Assembly: GCA_016710765.1 (NCBI GenBank)
Contig: JADJUJ010000003.1
Span: 186,001 to 250,000, forward strand
Direction of reading: 5' to 3'
Source of the DNA: Lewinellaceae bacterium
GTDB lineage: Bacteria; Bacteroidota; Bacteroidia; Chitinophagales; Saprospiraceae
DNA length: 64,000 nt
The notes beneath the pieces were generated by a model. That model was not told where the DNA came from, searched no databases, and saw nothing but the letters and a program-made list of their open reading frames with translations. The translations under genes and the position numbers were made by a program. Below are positions 26,267-35,157 of the stretch, piece by piece. Position 1 is the stretch's first letter. Each line of letters opens with the position of its first letter.

Positions 26267-27312
26267 ATGAGAAAATTATGGATTTTGGCGCCGGTTTTTG
26301 GCTTGCTGTTGAGTACCTGTTCCAATGATTTTGAAATTACGGCGCCCTGGAAAAGTTATCCGGTGGTGTATGCCTTTTTATCGGCGCAGGATACAGCGCA
26401 TTATGTTCGGATTGAAAAAGCATTTTTGTCGCCCGACAAAAGTGCGCTTGCGGTGGCTCAGATTGCCGACTCTCTGTATTATCCCGTAGATGCCATCAAT
26501 GTGTACCTGCAAAAGTAGGTTCCAACACGCGCTACCCAATGTACCGCGTAGATGGCGCCCTTGAAGGATTCGTTCGCGACTCGGGACTTTTTGCCACGAC
26601 ACCCAATTATTTGTACAAAATACGCCAGGCGGAGTTGCCCGGTGGGGGACTGGAGGAAAAAGCCACCTACCGTCTGATCATAGAAAAAGCGGATGGAACC
26701 CCAATGGTGACGGCTGAAACCGCCATTCCTGGCGATTTTCGCATCACCATCCCCAATCCTTCCGCCATTCCGCCCAAAATTACAATTGGTGGCTATTCAA
26801 GTTCCACGGTTCAGTGGAATACCGATATCAACGGGCTGTACTTTAACGTCTACTGGCGGGTTCGCTGGCGGGAAGTTGACGGTAGCGGCAGTTTGATAAA
26901 ACGCGATACCATCGATTGGCTGGCAGCCAGCAATGTGAAACGCGCTTCCTCTCCTTCTGGTGCAGGCGGGATCTACGCGGGTATAACGAGTGTTTCTGGT
27001 CGGGCCTTTTACCAGTTGTTGCTGGAGAATATCCCAGCCTCTTCCTCCAAATACCGGTATTTTGATGGGCTCGACATTACCCTCGAAGGTGGTGGTCGCG
27101 AGATAGAAGACTATCTGGTTACGGCACAAGCTAATTCAGGCCTGACGGGCGCAGAAGTTTTTCCTTCCTTCACCAACATAGAACCAGAAGGTGCCGGCTA
27201 TGGCATTTTTACGGGCAAAAGCAGGTTTGAAATGTCTAACGTCAGGATTACTGCTGAAACCATCGATTCCATGAAGGTGCATCCACAGGCTAAGTCTTTG
27301 AATTTTCAGTAA
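26267..27312 (+). CDS. DUF4249-like outer-membrane lipoprotein (frameshifted)
   Basis: The start is a lipoprotein signal (MRKLWILAPVFGLLLSTC, Cys18). The mature protein begins with a segment typical of DUF4249: WKSYPVVYAFLSAQDTAHYV and IEKAFLSPDKSALAVAQIAD. At about 26516 the frame ends in a TAG, but one added G restores NVYLQKVGSNTRYPMYRVDG and reading continues to 27312. The second part is beta-rich (WNTDINGLYFNVYWRVRWRE and YLVTAQANSGLTGAEVFPSF). DUF4249 genes often accompany TonB receptors and are thought to act at the outer membrane, but no receptor is adjacent here, and the family call is moderate. It converges with the NosD/PA14 gene. Confidence 0.65.
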
Positions 27313-27336
27313 GGTTTAGCCAATTTCATTACCGGT

Positions 27337-29637
27337 TTATTCTGATTTACGGATCCTGCAATCGAGGGTGGAAAATCCACCCGCGTCGAAATGTTCTATG
27401 CGCAGGCTGTGATGACCGCCGAGCGCAACGGCTACGGCATCGACCGCTGGTTCATGCACGTCCCAGTGCTCCAGTACAAGACGGTCGTCGAGATACACCC
27501 GAACGCCGTCATCTGAACTTACCTCGAGTACATATTTCCCGGGTGCAATGTCGAAACTGCTGGTGGCTACGCTGGCAAATTGATCGGCCTGGATACCCTT
27601 GGAAGGGCTATCCCACCAGGCATGATAAATCGGCACACCGGTTTCCTTTGTGTATGGCGTTTCCTGCAATAGTTTTGCAAAGGCATCGGGGTGTTGCAAG
27701 GGGTCGTTTTTTGCCGAATAATTGAAAAAAGACAGGTCCCACAGCAGTTTTTTATCAAAATTGACCAGAGTAAAAGGGTAGGGCTGTTGCGGCGTTGGAA
27801 CCTGCGTGGCTCCAAATTCGCTCACAATGGTATCCGGCCCTTCGTACAGGAAGGCAACCGACCAGTTGTCCAAGGCATCTGGTTCCACTTCGATCTGCAG
27901 GCTGTCGGGGAAGCTGCCGCTGAGCGACCCGGCGGGATCACAGTTGCGGAGTTTGTCCAGCCGCCAGTTGCCATTTTTGGGTCCCAGCAATTGAATGGTG
28001 CGTGTATTCCCGGCGGGTTGTACCGGGGCAAGGTAAGCGAAAGGGCGCTGAAAATCATAAGGGCCCCACTGATCCACAATGATAAACTTCCGGCCCCTGG
28101 GATGTCCCTGGGGCAGGTCAGTAAGCATGGCATCGGGAAGGCTGGGTGGTTCTTTCAGTTCCCCAACCGGCATATCGAGCGGGTAATAGGGGTTTTGCGG
28201 AATGGGCTCTGCTTTTGGGAAGTTCAGGCTGCGTTGCGGCGCCAGTTCGGGGTTGTCCCAAATGCGGCTCAGCTGCGTTTCGGTGCAGAAAATTTCATTT
28301 CGCCAAAAACGAAGATTCTGATTGGGTTCGGGGTTTTGCAGCAGGGTTTGAAAATCGCCAATGAGGTTTTCGCCGTTAACGAGAACATTTTCTGAACGAC
28401 TGATGTAAAGGGGCTTGCGCACATGAATGATAACGTTTCGATCGATCACATGGTCGCGGTTGCGCACATCGCGTTTTTGGGCGTAGCCCCAGACGGCAGG
28501 CTGTTCTGCCCTGGCCCAGAGCCGGATGCCTGTGCTGTCGTACATCAGCAGGTTTTGTTTGATGGTATCCTCCTGCCCGTGTTCGATGGCAATGGCGGTT
28601 CGGCAGCCAGAAATGGCGTTTCCCATGATAAGGCTGTTAAAACTGTACCCTCCCCAAATGCCATAGGTGCAATCGCGGATGGTATTGCCCTGGATGGTGT
28701 TGCGGGAAAAGGTAACTTCTATGCCATTGGTGGGTGCGTAGCTGAAATCATTGCTGAAAATAAGGTTGTCGTTACAGCCCCCTTCGCCAGTGTCCATGGT
28801 ATGCTGTCCGGCCCAAAGGAAGAAGCCGTCGCCAGAGTGGGTGCAGGAGTTGAAAGCGAAGGTATTGTTGCTGCTTTGTTCGTAAGCAAGGATGGCCGCC
28901 GAGTCTTGTCCGCGTTCGTAAAACCCATGTGAGTAACCGCGTACATTCCAGTCGAGCCGGTTGTGCATGATGCGATTGTGGTTGCTGCGGTATAAGCCTA
29001 CGCCGAGTCCGGAGTTGAAGGAAAAATTATTGTTGTAAATGGTGTTGTCTGTGCAATCGTTCATCAGCAGAGCATTTTGGTTGCCGCTGATTTTGCAGTT
29101 TCTGATGGTGCTGTTGCGGGTATGGTTGAGGTAGATGCCGGCGCCGTACCGCAGCCATTCGTGTTGTTCGTTGTTGTGATAACTGAGCCAGTCGGTAAAG
29201 TTTTCCCGTTCCCGCAAGGAGTACAGTCTGGGTCGGTAATTATAGGAAAAATCGCAATCTTCGAGGGTGAGGTTGTCGGTATTGCCTACCAGAACCGCGA
29301 CTTTATACCCGTGAATGCGGGCATTTTTGATCAGGATATTTTTACCGGAAACCCGGAGTGCCAATCCGGTAAACTGATCGGGCTTCGTGGGATCCAAACT
29401 GCTCCGCAAGGTGGCGCCGCGAAAATCCACAATCAGGTTATCGCCCTGTATTGTAATAAGGCCAGTAATGGAGTCCAGGGTACAAGGGGGACTGAATTCA
29501 CCGGCTGCATCCAGACGGTATTCGCCAGGGACAACGGTACAAGATTGGTTGATGACAAGGCCTGCGCGAAGTGCTATTTCCTGTGTGTAGGCAGGTAAAG
29601 TGAGCAGCAGCAATAATGGGAGGAGTAAACGGTTCAT
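27337..29637 (-). CDS. Secreted right-handed beta-helix (NosD-type) protein with C-terminal PA14 domain
   Basis: A signal peptide (MNRLLLPLLLLLTLPAYTQ) precedes a long parallel beta-helix region (about 90-430) made of NosD/PbH1 repeats, recognisable as N.....I..N..... ladders such as IRNCKISGNQNALLMNDCTD and NTIYNNNFSFNSGLGVGLYR. After a mixed region (430-620) the C-terminus shows a PA14-like beta domain: IAPGKYVLEVSSDDGVRVYL, then DDRLVLEHWDVHEP and HSLRIEHFDAGG. This combination suggests a polysaccharide-binding or -degrading surface protein; PA14 domains bind carbohydrates. There is no T9SS tail, so export or anchoring is not obvious. I start at the inner Met because it begins the signal peptide. 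It lies downstream of the nucleotidyltransferase-kinase gene in the same direction, 98 bases apart. Confidence 0.85.
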   Translation of the reverse strand: MNRLLLPLLLLLTLPAYTQEIALRAGLVINQSCTVVPGEYRLDAAGEFSPPCTLDSITGLITIQGDNLIVDFRGATLRSSLDPTKPDQFTGLALRVSGKNILIKNARIHGYKVAVLVGNTDNLTLEDCDFSYNYRPRLYSLRERENFTDWLSYHNNEQHEWLRYGAGIYLNHTRNSTIRNCKISGNQNALLMNDCTDNTIYNNNFSFNSGLGVGLYRSNHNRIMHNRLDWNVRGYSHGFYERGQDSAAILAYEQSSNNTFAFNSCTHSGDGFFLWAGQHTMDTGEGGCNDNLIFSNDFSYAPTNGIEVTFSRNTIQGNTIRDCTYGIWGGYSFNSLIMGNAISGCRTAIAIEHGQEDTIKQNLLMYDSTGIRLWARAEQPAVWGYAQKRDVRNRDHVIDRNVIIHVRKPLYISRSENVLVNGENLIGDFQTLLQNPEPNQNLRFWRNEIFCTETQLSRIWDNPELAPQRSLNFPKAEPIPQNPYYPLDMPVGELKEPPSLPDAMLTDLPQGHPRGRKFIIVDQWGPYDFQRPFAYLAPVQPAGNTRTIQLLGPKNGNWRLDKLRNCDPAGSLSGSFPDSLQIEVEPDALDNWSVAFLYEGPDTIVSEFGATQVPTPQQPYPFTLVNFDKKLLWDLSFFNYSAKNDPLQHPDAFAKLLQETPYTKETGVPIYHAWWDSPSKGIQADQFASVATSSFDIAPGKYVLEVSSDDGVRVYLDDRLVLEHWDVHEPAVDAVAVALGGHHSLRIEHFDAGGFSTLDCRIRKSE

Positions 29638-29735
29638 GGTGTGAAAATACAGCAATGTTCCCTACAGCCATCGTGATGCCATGATTTTACCGGCAAAAAA
29701 AGGCAATACCAACCATTTTGCGTCGGTTGAAGGGG

Positions 29736-30872
29736 CTATTCCTTACGGTGAATTTTCACCTGAACAGCATGCTCAACAGGGGATTCACTTACCAGGATCA
29801 GGTAGCCACCGCCACCTGCACCGCTGAGTTTCCAGCCCAGGGCTTTGTCGCGGAATTGGTTCACCATGGCTTCCACATTTCCATCCAGCATGTGCGGGAA
29901 CATGGCAGTCTGCGCCTCAAAGGAACGACGGAATGCCGCGCCAAAGGCAGGCGCATCCATTTGGAGGATGGCCTCCCAACAATCCCGGGCTGCATCTGCC
30001 AGGGCTTTGGCGCCTTCGGGTGTAATGTTGGTGTCTGACAATACGCTGTAGCCGTGTGTTCGGGGGCCCAGGGTGAGCAGCCACAAGCGTTGTTCCAGCC
30101 AGGAAAGCAGGCGCTCTTCGTGCACCGATTCGATTTGGCTGGGCCAGTATTGGCCTTCGTAGTGTGATTTGTTCAAGCCGGGCATGACAATCCCGATGGC
30201 GTCTTGCGAACCGGAAACTTCGGTAGTGCCCGGTGGGTTGTCGAAAGCAAACAGCATTTTAGCCAACTGTTCCGGATCGCCACCGGGCAGGGCAGTGCGC
30301 CACAGGGAAATGGCCTGTTTGCGGGTGCTGGTAGCCATGCCGCTGCGATCGTTAAAGGCATAAGTAGGTTCTATGCTGATGGTCAGGACGGGGCCGGGAT
30401 GCAGTTTCGAAACCCAGGGCTGATCCAGCCATCCACCTGCGAGGTCAATGCGGTAGGGGATGGTGCAGGCGATGCGCAGGTCGGTAGTACTTCTGGCCGG
30501 AAGATCGTCGGCGGGAACGCGTTTGGAAACGACATATTCGATGCCGAGGGTTTGGCAGAGGGCGGCTTTGGCTTCGGTATGGCCATCTTCATTGACAAAA
30601 AACACATCGGGTTGGATGCTGCCGAGTTCTTCGGTGAAGTCGAGCAGGCCCATACCCTTGTTGATGCACACCGAATTTACACAGCGAAGTGCCTCCAGCA
30701 TAAATTTTCGTTCGGCTTCGGTATTGACCGGATAGCGGCCTTTCAGATGGTGTACATTGCGGTCGGAGCCGATACAGACGTACAAATCACCATGCGTGGC
30801 GGCTTCCTGAAGGAAGGCAACATGCCCACTGTGCAGCATGTCGAAACAACCGGTGACCATTACTTTTTTCAT
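29736..30872 (-). CDS. Fusion of a cytidylyltransferase-like domain and a GHMP kinase domain
   Basis: Residues 1-133 are a nucleotidyltransferase of the cytidylyltransferase/RfaE C-terminal type: HSGH (14-17) is the HxGH motif and ARSTTDLR (126-133) the ISTT-like motif. From about 135 a GHMP kinase follows: PYRIDLAGGW (139-148) as in sugar kinases of the HddA/fucokinase branch, GMATST (178-183) at the usual phosphate-loop place, SQDAIG (222-227) like the QDQ region of heptose kinases, and SGAGGGGY (350-357). The order is reversed compared with HldE, where a PfkB-type kinase comes first, and the kinase fold is different. A sugar-1-phosphate kinase plus nucleotidylation in one chain would make an activated sugar, possibly a heptose, for surface glycans. 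An upstream TTG is possible, but the ATG six bases later is preferred. Confidence 0.8.
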   Translation of the reverse strand: MKKVMVTGCFDMLHSGHVAFLQEAATHGDLYVCIGSDRNVHHLKGRYPVNTEAERKFMLEALRCVNSVCINKGMGLLDFTEELGSIQPDVFFVNEDGHTEAKAALCQTLGIEYVVSKRVPADDLPARSTTDLRIACTIPYRIDLAGGWLDQPWVSKLHPGPVLTISIEPTYAFNDRSGMATSTRKQAISLWRTALPGGDPEQLAKMLFAFDNPPGTTEVSGSQDAIGIVMPGLNKSHYEGQYWPSQIESVHEERLLSWLEQRLWLLTLGPRTHGYSVLSDTNITPEGAKALADAARDCWEAILQMDAPAFGAAFRRSFEAQTAMFPHMLDGNVEAMVNQFRDKALGWKLSGAGGGGYLILVSESPVEHAVQVKIHRKE

Positions 30873-30977
30873 GTTCAAACGTTAAACGGGGATAAAGGTA
30901 GAAAATCCTGCAGGATCCATGCCCAGGCCTTGCGTTGATAAGCAACGGGAATTTGTCGATATTACCGGCAGACAACT

Positions 30978-30985
30978 TATTTTTG
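30978..30985 (+). promoter_or_regulatory. Candidate -7 box of the glycosyltransferase gene
   Basis: TATTTTTG fits TAnnTTTG, with TTTG about 21 bases upstream (30953-30956). It would give a 30-base leader before the TTG start at 31022 and lies divergent to the nucleotidyltransferase-kinase gene. Confidence 0.4.
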
Positions 30986-31021
30986 GCAACCATCCAGGTT
31001 TCATCTTTTTAAATCAGCCCA

Positions 31022-32497
31022 TTGTACGCGTACGCCACCCGTTTTCCAAACATACCAAGCTGGTTTCCGGCCATACTGGGAGGGTTGATCCTTGCTGTGG
31101 TGTCGTGGGGGCTTGATTTTAATGGCCTGTACGGCCAGGATGCCCATGAGTATTTGCGACAATCCAGGAATTTGCTGGCCACATTCCATGGCGCTCCACA
31201 GGCGCCGGTGCAGATGGGTGACGCGGAGATGGCGGGTGGTTATCCGCTGGCAGGGGCATTGCTGTGTATGTTGGGTCTGGATGTATTGCTGGCCTTGCGG
31301 TTGGTTTCCATGCTGGCAGCCATAGGGTCGGTATGGTTGTTCGAGCGCAATCTGAAGTTGATATCGCCAGGTGCCCGATTGCAGGGCAGGGTTTCGTACA
31401 GCTTGTTGTTGTTGTTGTTGGCGCCTGTTTTTTTTCGGGCTGGCATTGCCGTGATGTCCGATATGTTGGGGCTTATGTTGGTCCTTGCTGTTTTTCAGCA
31501 AATGTTGACAGCCCTTGATCGCGGGTCGCTTGGCCCACTGATATGGGCTGCTTTTTTGGCTGGGCTGGCGGTAGTAACACGTTTTTCCATGGCCGTGTTA
31601 TTGTTCCCGGCCTTGCTCGTCGCTGCCCTCCAGCTGATCCGTATGGGGCACCGAATGGCGCTTTTTTGGATGCTGCTTGCCGGGTTGATAGGTCTTTCTC
31701 CCCATTATTATTTAAAAATGGGTTTGGCTGGTCATGTTTTTGATCATTCTATGTTTAGGTTATGGTCGATAGGGAATTTTTGGACGGGTACATTTGAAAA
31801 TGCCAATGGGATGGCCAGGTATACGCTTCCCAACATACTGTATGTACTCTTTCCATTAATGCATCCCGGCTTTTGTTTGCTCCTGCCGGGTTTATTGCTG
31901 TTGTCTAAAAAGACCGATTGGTTGTTGCCGGCCAAGCGCATGTTGCTTATTTCCCTGACCGTTTATCTGTTTTTTCTGGCAGGTATTCCGCATCAAAATT
32001 TACGTTATTTGTTGCCAGCCTATGCCATTTTGCTGCTCTTGCTTTTTCCTGCCTGGGACAGGATGGTGTCGTACGGGGAGTTTTTTTTCCCAAAAATCGC
32101 TTTTACTTTGCTGACGCTGACGCTGCTGGTACAGCTTGCCGGAAATGTATACTTGCTGCGCCCGATGGTACAGCGGGCTGCCATGGAACGGACTATGGCG
32201 AATGATTTGCGCACAGTGCTGCCAGATGGCGCCCAGGTTTACGGTTTTGATGTTGACATTGCGCTGCAGTCGTACCTCCCCAATCTGCATTGGCATAATC
32301 TATGGACAGAACGGTATCCTCAATTTCCCAATGGCGCTTTCGTTATCTTCAATGAGCCTGCCCTGAGAACACAATGGGCTGGTAAAAACCCCATGCTGAA
32401 CTGGGAAAACCTGAGCCAAAATTATCCGCTATCGGTTCAAAAAACCTTGCCAAATGGCTGGGTGCTCTATCGCATCGGTACACCTGCCGCTGAATGA
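31022..32497 (+). CDS. Membrane glycosyltransferase of the PMT/GT39-like (ArnT-like) superfamily
   Basis: The 491-residue protein is a polytopic membrane enzyme with about ten to twelve hydrophobic segments. The first extracytoplasmic loop has the acidic motif of this superfamily (GLDFNGLYGQDAHEYLRQSR, where the Asp in YGQDA is the likely catalytic base), and a soluble C-terminal part follows (VLPDGAQVYGFDVDIALQSY). Such enzymes use polyprenyl-phosphate sugars to glycosylate proteins or lipids on the periplasmic face. The substrate is not known. A TAA stop ten bases upstream excludes a longer N-terminus, so the start is the TTG at 31022 or a later codon. It lies back to back with the activated-sugar fusion gene and just before lgt. 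Confidence 0.75.
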   Translation: MYAYATRFPNIPSWFPAILGGLILAVVSWGLDFNGLYGQDAHEYLRQSRNLLATFHGAPQAPVQMGDAEMAGGYPLAGALLCMLGLDVLLALRLVSMLAAIGSVWLFERNLKLISPGARLQGRVSYSLLLLLLAPVFFRAGIAVMSDMLGLMLVLAVFQQMLTALDRGSLGPLIWAAFLAGLAVVTRFSMAVLLFPALLVAALQLIRMGHRMALFWMLLAGLIGLSPHYYLKMGLAGHVFDHSMFRLWSIGNFWTGTFENANGMARYTLPNILYVLFPLMHPGFCLLLPGLLLLSKKTDWLLPAKRMLLISLTVYLFFLAGIPHQNLRYLLPAYAILLLLLFPAWDRMVSYGEFFFPKIAFTLLTLTLLVQLAGNVYLLRPMVQRAAMERTMANDLRTVLPDGAQVYGFDVDIALQSYLPNLHWHNLWTERYPQFPNGAFVIFNEPALRTQWAGKNPMLNWENLSQNYPLSVQKTLPNGWVLYRIGTPAAE

Positions 32498-32594
32498 GTG
32501 ACAAAGGATGCAAATCAAAGGTTTAACGCTTTATTTCTCCGCGGTAGGCTATCTTTACCCCCAATTCGCACCATTTAACTATTTATCGCCCTAC

Positions 32595-33794
32595 ATGTAT
32601 CCCGATCTTTCCTACCTGATGCACGCCATCTTTGGCACCGCACCTGACAACTGGCTCTCTATTTTCAAGACCTTTGGTTTTTTCCTGGCCATCGTGTTCA
32701 TCGTGGGCGCTTTTATTTTTGCGTTCGAATTGCACCGCAAAGCAAAGGAAGGCCTGTACACCCCTACCAGAACGAGCGTCTTGGAAGGCGCTCCGGCCAG
32801 CTGGTCTGAAATCGCGGTCAATGCTTTGGTGGGCCTGATTCTTTTTGGAAAAGGGTTGTATGCCTACCAGCATTATGCCGATTTTCGGCACGATCCCGCT
32901 TCGGTCATTCTTTCCTCAAAGTTTGCCTGGGTGGCCGGAATCCTGGGCGCTGCGTTGTTGGGTGCCTGGACCTGGTGGGAGGCATGGCGCCGACGGTTGC
33001 CGGAACCGAAAATGGTGGAGCGGCTGGTTTGGCCGCACGATCGTATCAGCGAACTTACTGTTTGGGCTGCTGTGGGTGGTATTTTGGGCGCCAAGATTTT
33101 TGATATTTTCGACAACTGGCGGTCCTTCATGGAGGATCCGATTGGAACCCTGACGTCGGGTGGCGGACTCGCTTTTTACGGCGGATTGATCCTGGGTTTT
33201 GTGGCCGTGGTGGGTTACATCCACCGGAATGGAATCCCCTTTTTACCAACGGCCGATGCGGTGGCGCCTGCCCTTGCTGCAGGTTATGGCGTAGGTCGGA
33301 TAGGTTGCCAACTTTCTGGTGATGGCGACTGGGGTATCGTAAACACGGCGCCAAAGCCGGGTTGGATGGGCTTTCTGCCCGATTGGATGTGGTCGTTCCA
33401 ATATCCGCACAACGTATTGAATACCCAATATACGGATCCTGTTCCGAGCGTACCGATTGAGGGTTGTACATGGGATTATTGTATGCAATTGTCGCAGCCT
33501 GTTTATCCGACACCTTTCTACGAAATCATGATGATGGTAGTGGTATTTGGTATCCTGTGGGCCATTCGCAAGCTGAAAGCACCGGGGATGTTGTTTTTTG
33601 TTTACCTCTGCCTGGTGGCCGTTGAGCGTTTTTTAATTGAAAAAATAAGGGTAAACGTTACGCATAAGGTGTTGGGAATAACCCTGACCCAGGCCGAAAT
33701 CATATCGATCATTTTGTTTTTAATCGGCTTGGTCGGGATCTGGTTTACGCGCAGCCGGTATGCGCGCTCCACTGGCCAGCAGCCATTGCCCTAA
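32595..33794 (+). CDS. lgt: Prolipoprotein diacylglyceryl transferase (long form)
   Basis: Lgt transfers diacylglycerol from phosphatidylglycerol to the lipobox Cys of prolipoproteins in the inner membrane, the first step of lipoprotein maturation. The signature segment is AAGYGVGRIGCQLSGDGDWG, matching the Lgt motif with the essential Arg of GRxGC. About seven transmembrane segments are visible. At 399 residues it is longer than the usual 260-290: residues 35-130 form an insertion with extra helices, a Bacteroidota variant. I start at MYPDLSYLMHAIFG because that begins the conserved N-terminal segment. Its last 75 bases overlap the end of the convergent lysoplasmalogenase gene. Confidence 0.92.
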   Translation: MYPDLSYLMHAIFGTAPDNWLSIFKTFGFFLAIVFIVGAFIFAFELHRKAKEGLYTPTRTSVLEGAPASWSEIAVNALVGLILFGKGLYAYQHYADFRHDPASVILSSKFAWVAGILGAALLGAWTWWEAWRRRLPEPKMVERLVWPHDRISELTVWAAVGGILGAKIFDIFDNWRSFMEDPIGTLTSGGGLAFYGGLILGFVAVVGYIHRNGIPFLPTADAVAPALAAGYGVGRIGCQLSGDGDWGIVNTAPKPGWMGFLPDWMWSFQYPHNVLNTQYTDPVPSVPIEGCTWDYCMQLSQPVYPTPFYEIMMMVVVFGILWAIRKLKAPGMLFFVYLCLVAVERFLIEKIRVNVTHKVLGITLTQAEIISIILFLIGLVGIWFTRSRYARSTGQQPLP

Positions 33795-34433
33795 AATATA
33801 GGTCAGCATAATGGCAATCCTTGCGCCAGCAAACGGGTGGCCAAACTTTGTAACAGCAATAAGGCTGTCGGATACAATGAACAAACAGGCGCCCAGCAGG
33901 AGTTGGTAAAATACAGATTTCGACACCACGGGGTACAAATTGACCACACTGAGGGCTGTCAGGGAAATGGCTGTCGCGTAAAAACTGACGGGGCTGCGCA
34001 GTCCAACCGGGATACCCATCCACAGCCAGCCCAGTAGCGCGAGTGAGAAGGCCAGGAACGGTATGGCCCACCAGGGGTGGCGCAGCAGGAAATGCTTTCT
34101 GGTGTGGTCGCGCAGCAAAAAGCCGCTGGTGTAAAAAAGATGGGCCAGTAAGAATGACCCGAGTCCAAGAATGAAAAACAACTCACCCTCCGCATCGTGG
34201 GCAAACATCAGCAAGATATCCCCCAGTGTGGAAAAGCCCAGTGCACTTAATACGGCGTAACGGACAAAGCGATTGCTGCCCGGGGTTTCGTGGAAAAACC
34301 ATGCCGCCAGCAGGGGCATCAGCAGGGGCTTGGTCCAGAATACGAGGGTACTGTTGCCCGATATTTCAGCAACCAGTTCAGTTAGGGCAATGGCGGCATA
34401 GGCGGCCAGCCAGAATGAGTTTTTATACGACAT
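33720..34433 (-). CDS. YhhN family (lysoplasmalogenase-like) membrane protein
   Basis: The 237-residue protein has about eight transmembrane helices and the family's conserved segments: TKPLLMPLLAAWFF near the start (TKP is characteristic), ALGFSTLGDILLMF with the conserved Gly-Asp, and LGACLFIVSDSLIAVTKF with SDS followed by a basic residue. TMEM86/YhhN members hydrolyse the vinyl-ether bond of lysoplasmalogens; this is established for mammalian and some bacterial members, but the bacterial substrate here is unproven. The start at MSYKNSFWLAAY overlaps the end of pabA by 11 bases, suggesting translational coupling. The 3' end overlaps lgt on the other strand by 75 bases. Confidence 0.88.
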   Translation of the reverse strand: MSYKNSFWLAAYAAIALTELVAEISGNSTLVFWTKPLLMPLLAAWFFHETPGSNRFVRYAVLSALGFSTLGDILLMFAHDAEGELFFILGLGSFLLAHLFYTSGFLLRDHTRKHFLLRHPWWAIPFLAFSLALLGWLWMGIPVGLRSPVSFYATAISLTALSVVNLYPVVSKSVFYQLLLGACLFIVSDSLIAVTKFGHPFAGARIAIMLTYILGQWLLASGARIPAARKPDPDQAD

Positions 34434-35031
34434 GGATGGTGTTTTTCTCACTTGAACCGGCCAGCAACCACTCGGAAGCCAGAGAAAGCCAGTTTTGCAA
34501 CAAAGTTAACCCGTATTCTGTAAGAACCGACTCGGGATGGAATTGCATTCCATACAAGGGGAGCTTCGTATGGGTGAATGCCATAAGCTCACCGTCTTCG
34601 GTGCTGGCCAGGGGCATCAAACCGGTATGCTCAAGGTCTTGCAGCAGCAGGGAATGGTAGCGCATGACCTCAAAAAACGGGGGGGTATGTTGAAAAAGCA
34701 GGTGATTTTCATGACGGATCAAGGAGGTTTTTCCATGAACCGGTACGCGGGCCCGCACCAGTTTTGCGCCAAAATAAGTACCGATAGCTTGGTGTCCAAG
34801 ACAAATACCGAGCATAGGCTTGATCTGGTGGTAACGCGCCACTATATCCATGAGCTGGCCGGCATCCTCCGGCCTTTTGGGGCCGGGAGAAAGCACGATG
34901 GCATCGAAACGGTCGGGCCCTGGAAGGGTTGCGTCGTTGCGCAGCACCTGGCATTGTGCGCCAGCCTGCAGCAGGTAGTCGTACAAATTATAGGTAAAAG
35001 AGTCGTAGTTGTCGAGCAGGAGAATCTTCAT
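34423..35031 (-). CDS. pabA: Aminodeoxychorismate/anthranilate synthase glutaminase component
   Basis: This is a class I glutamine amidotransferase that releases ammonia from glutamine for the chorismate-amination partner (PabB or TrpE). Visible motifs are LLLDNYDSFTYNLYDYLLQ at the start, the oxyanion PGPKRPEDAG, the nucleophile Cys in MLGICLGHQAIG, and the catalytic His-Glu in YGMQFHPESVLTEYG. The 202-residue length is normal. I start at MKILLLDNYD, dropping four upstream residues. No pabB or trp genes are adjacent, so folate or tryptophan use cannot be separated from context; PabA-type dual use is common. It is coupled to the YhhN-like gene downstream. Confidence 0.88.
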   Translation of the reverse strand: MKILLLDNYDSFTYNLYDYLLQAGAQCQVLRNDATLPGPDRFDAIVLSPGPKRPEDAGQLMDIVARYHQIKPMLGICLGHQAIGTYFGAKLVRARVPVHGKTSLIRHENHLLFQHTPPFFEVMRYHSLLLQDLEHTGLMPLASTEDGELMAFTHTKLPLYGMQFHPESVLTEYGLTLLQNWLSLASEWLLAGSSEKNTIHVV

Positions 35032-35157
35032 GCGGTGCAACAAGGCATGGTCTTTAAGGCAAGGTTTAGGTGGTAACAGATGGGCGTTATTAATGCCGAT
35101 ACAAACGAGGGGCCAGACTTAGAACACGTTCGTAATTTTTTTTCGGCCAAACCCGGC

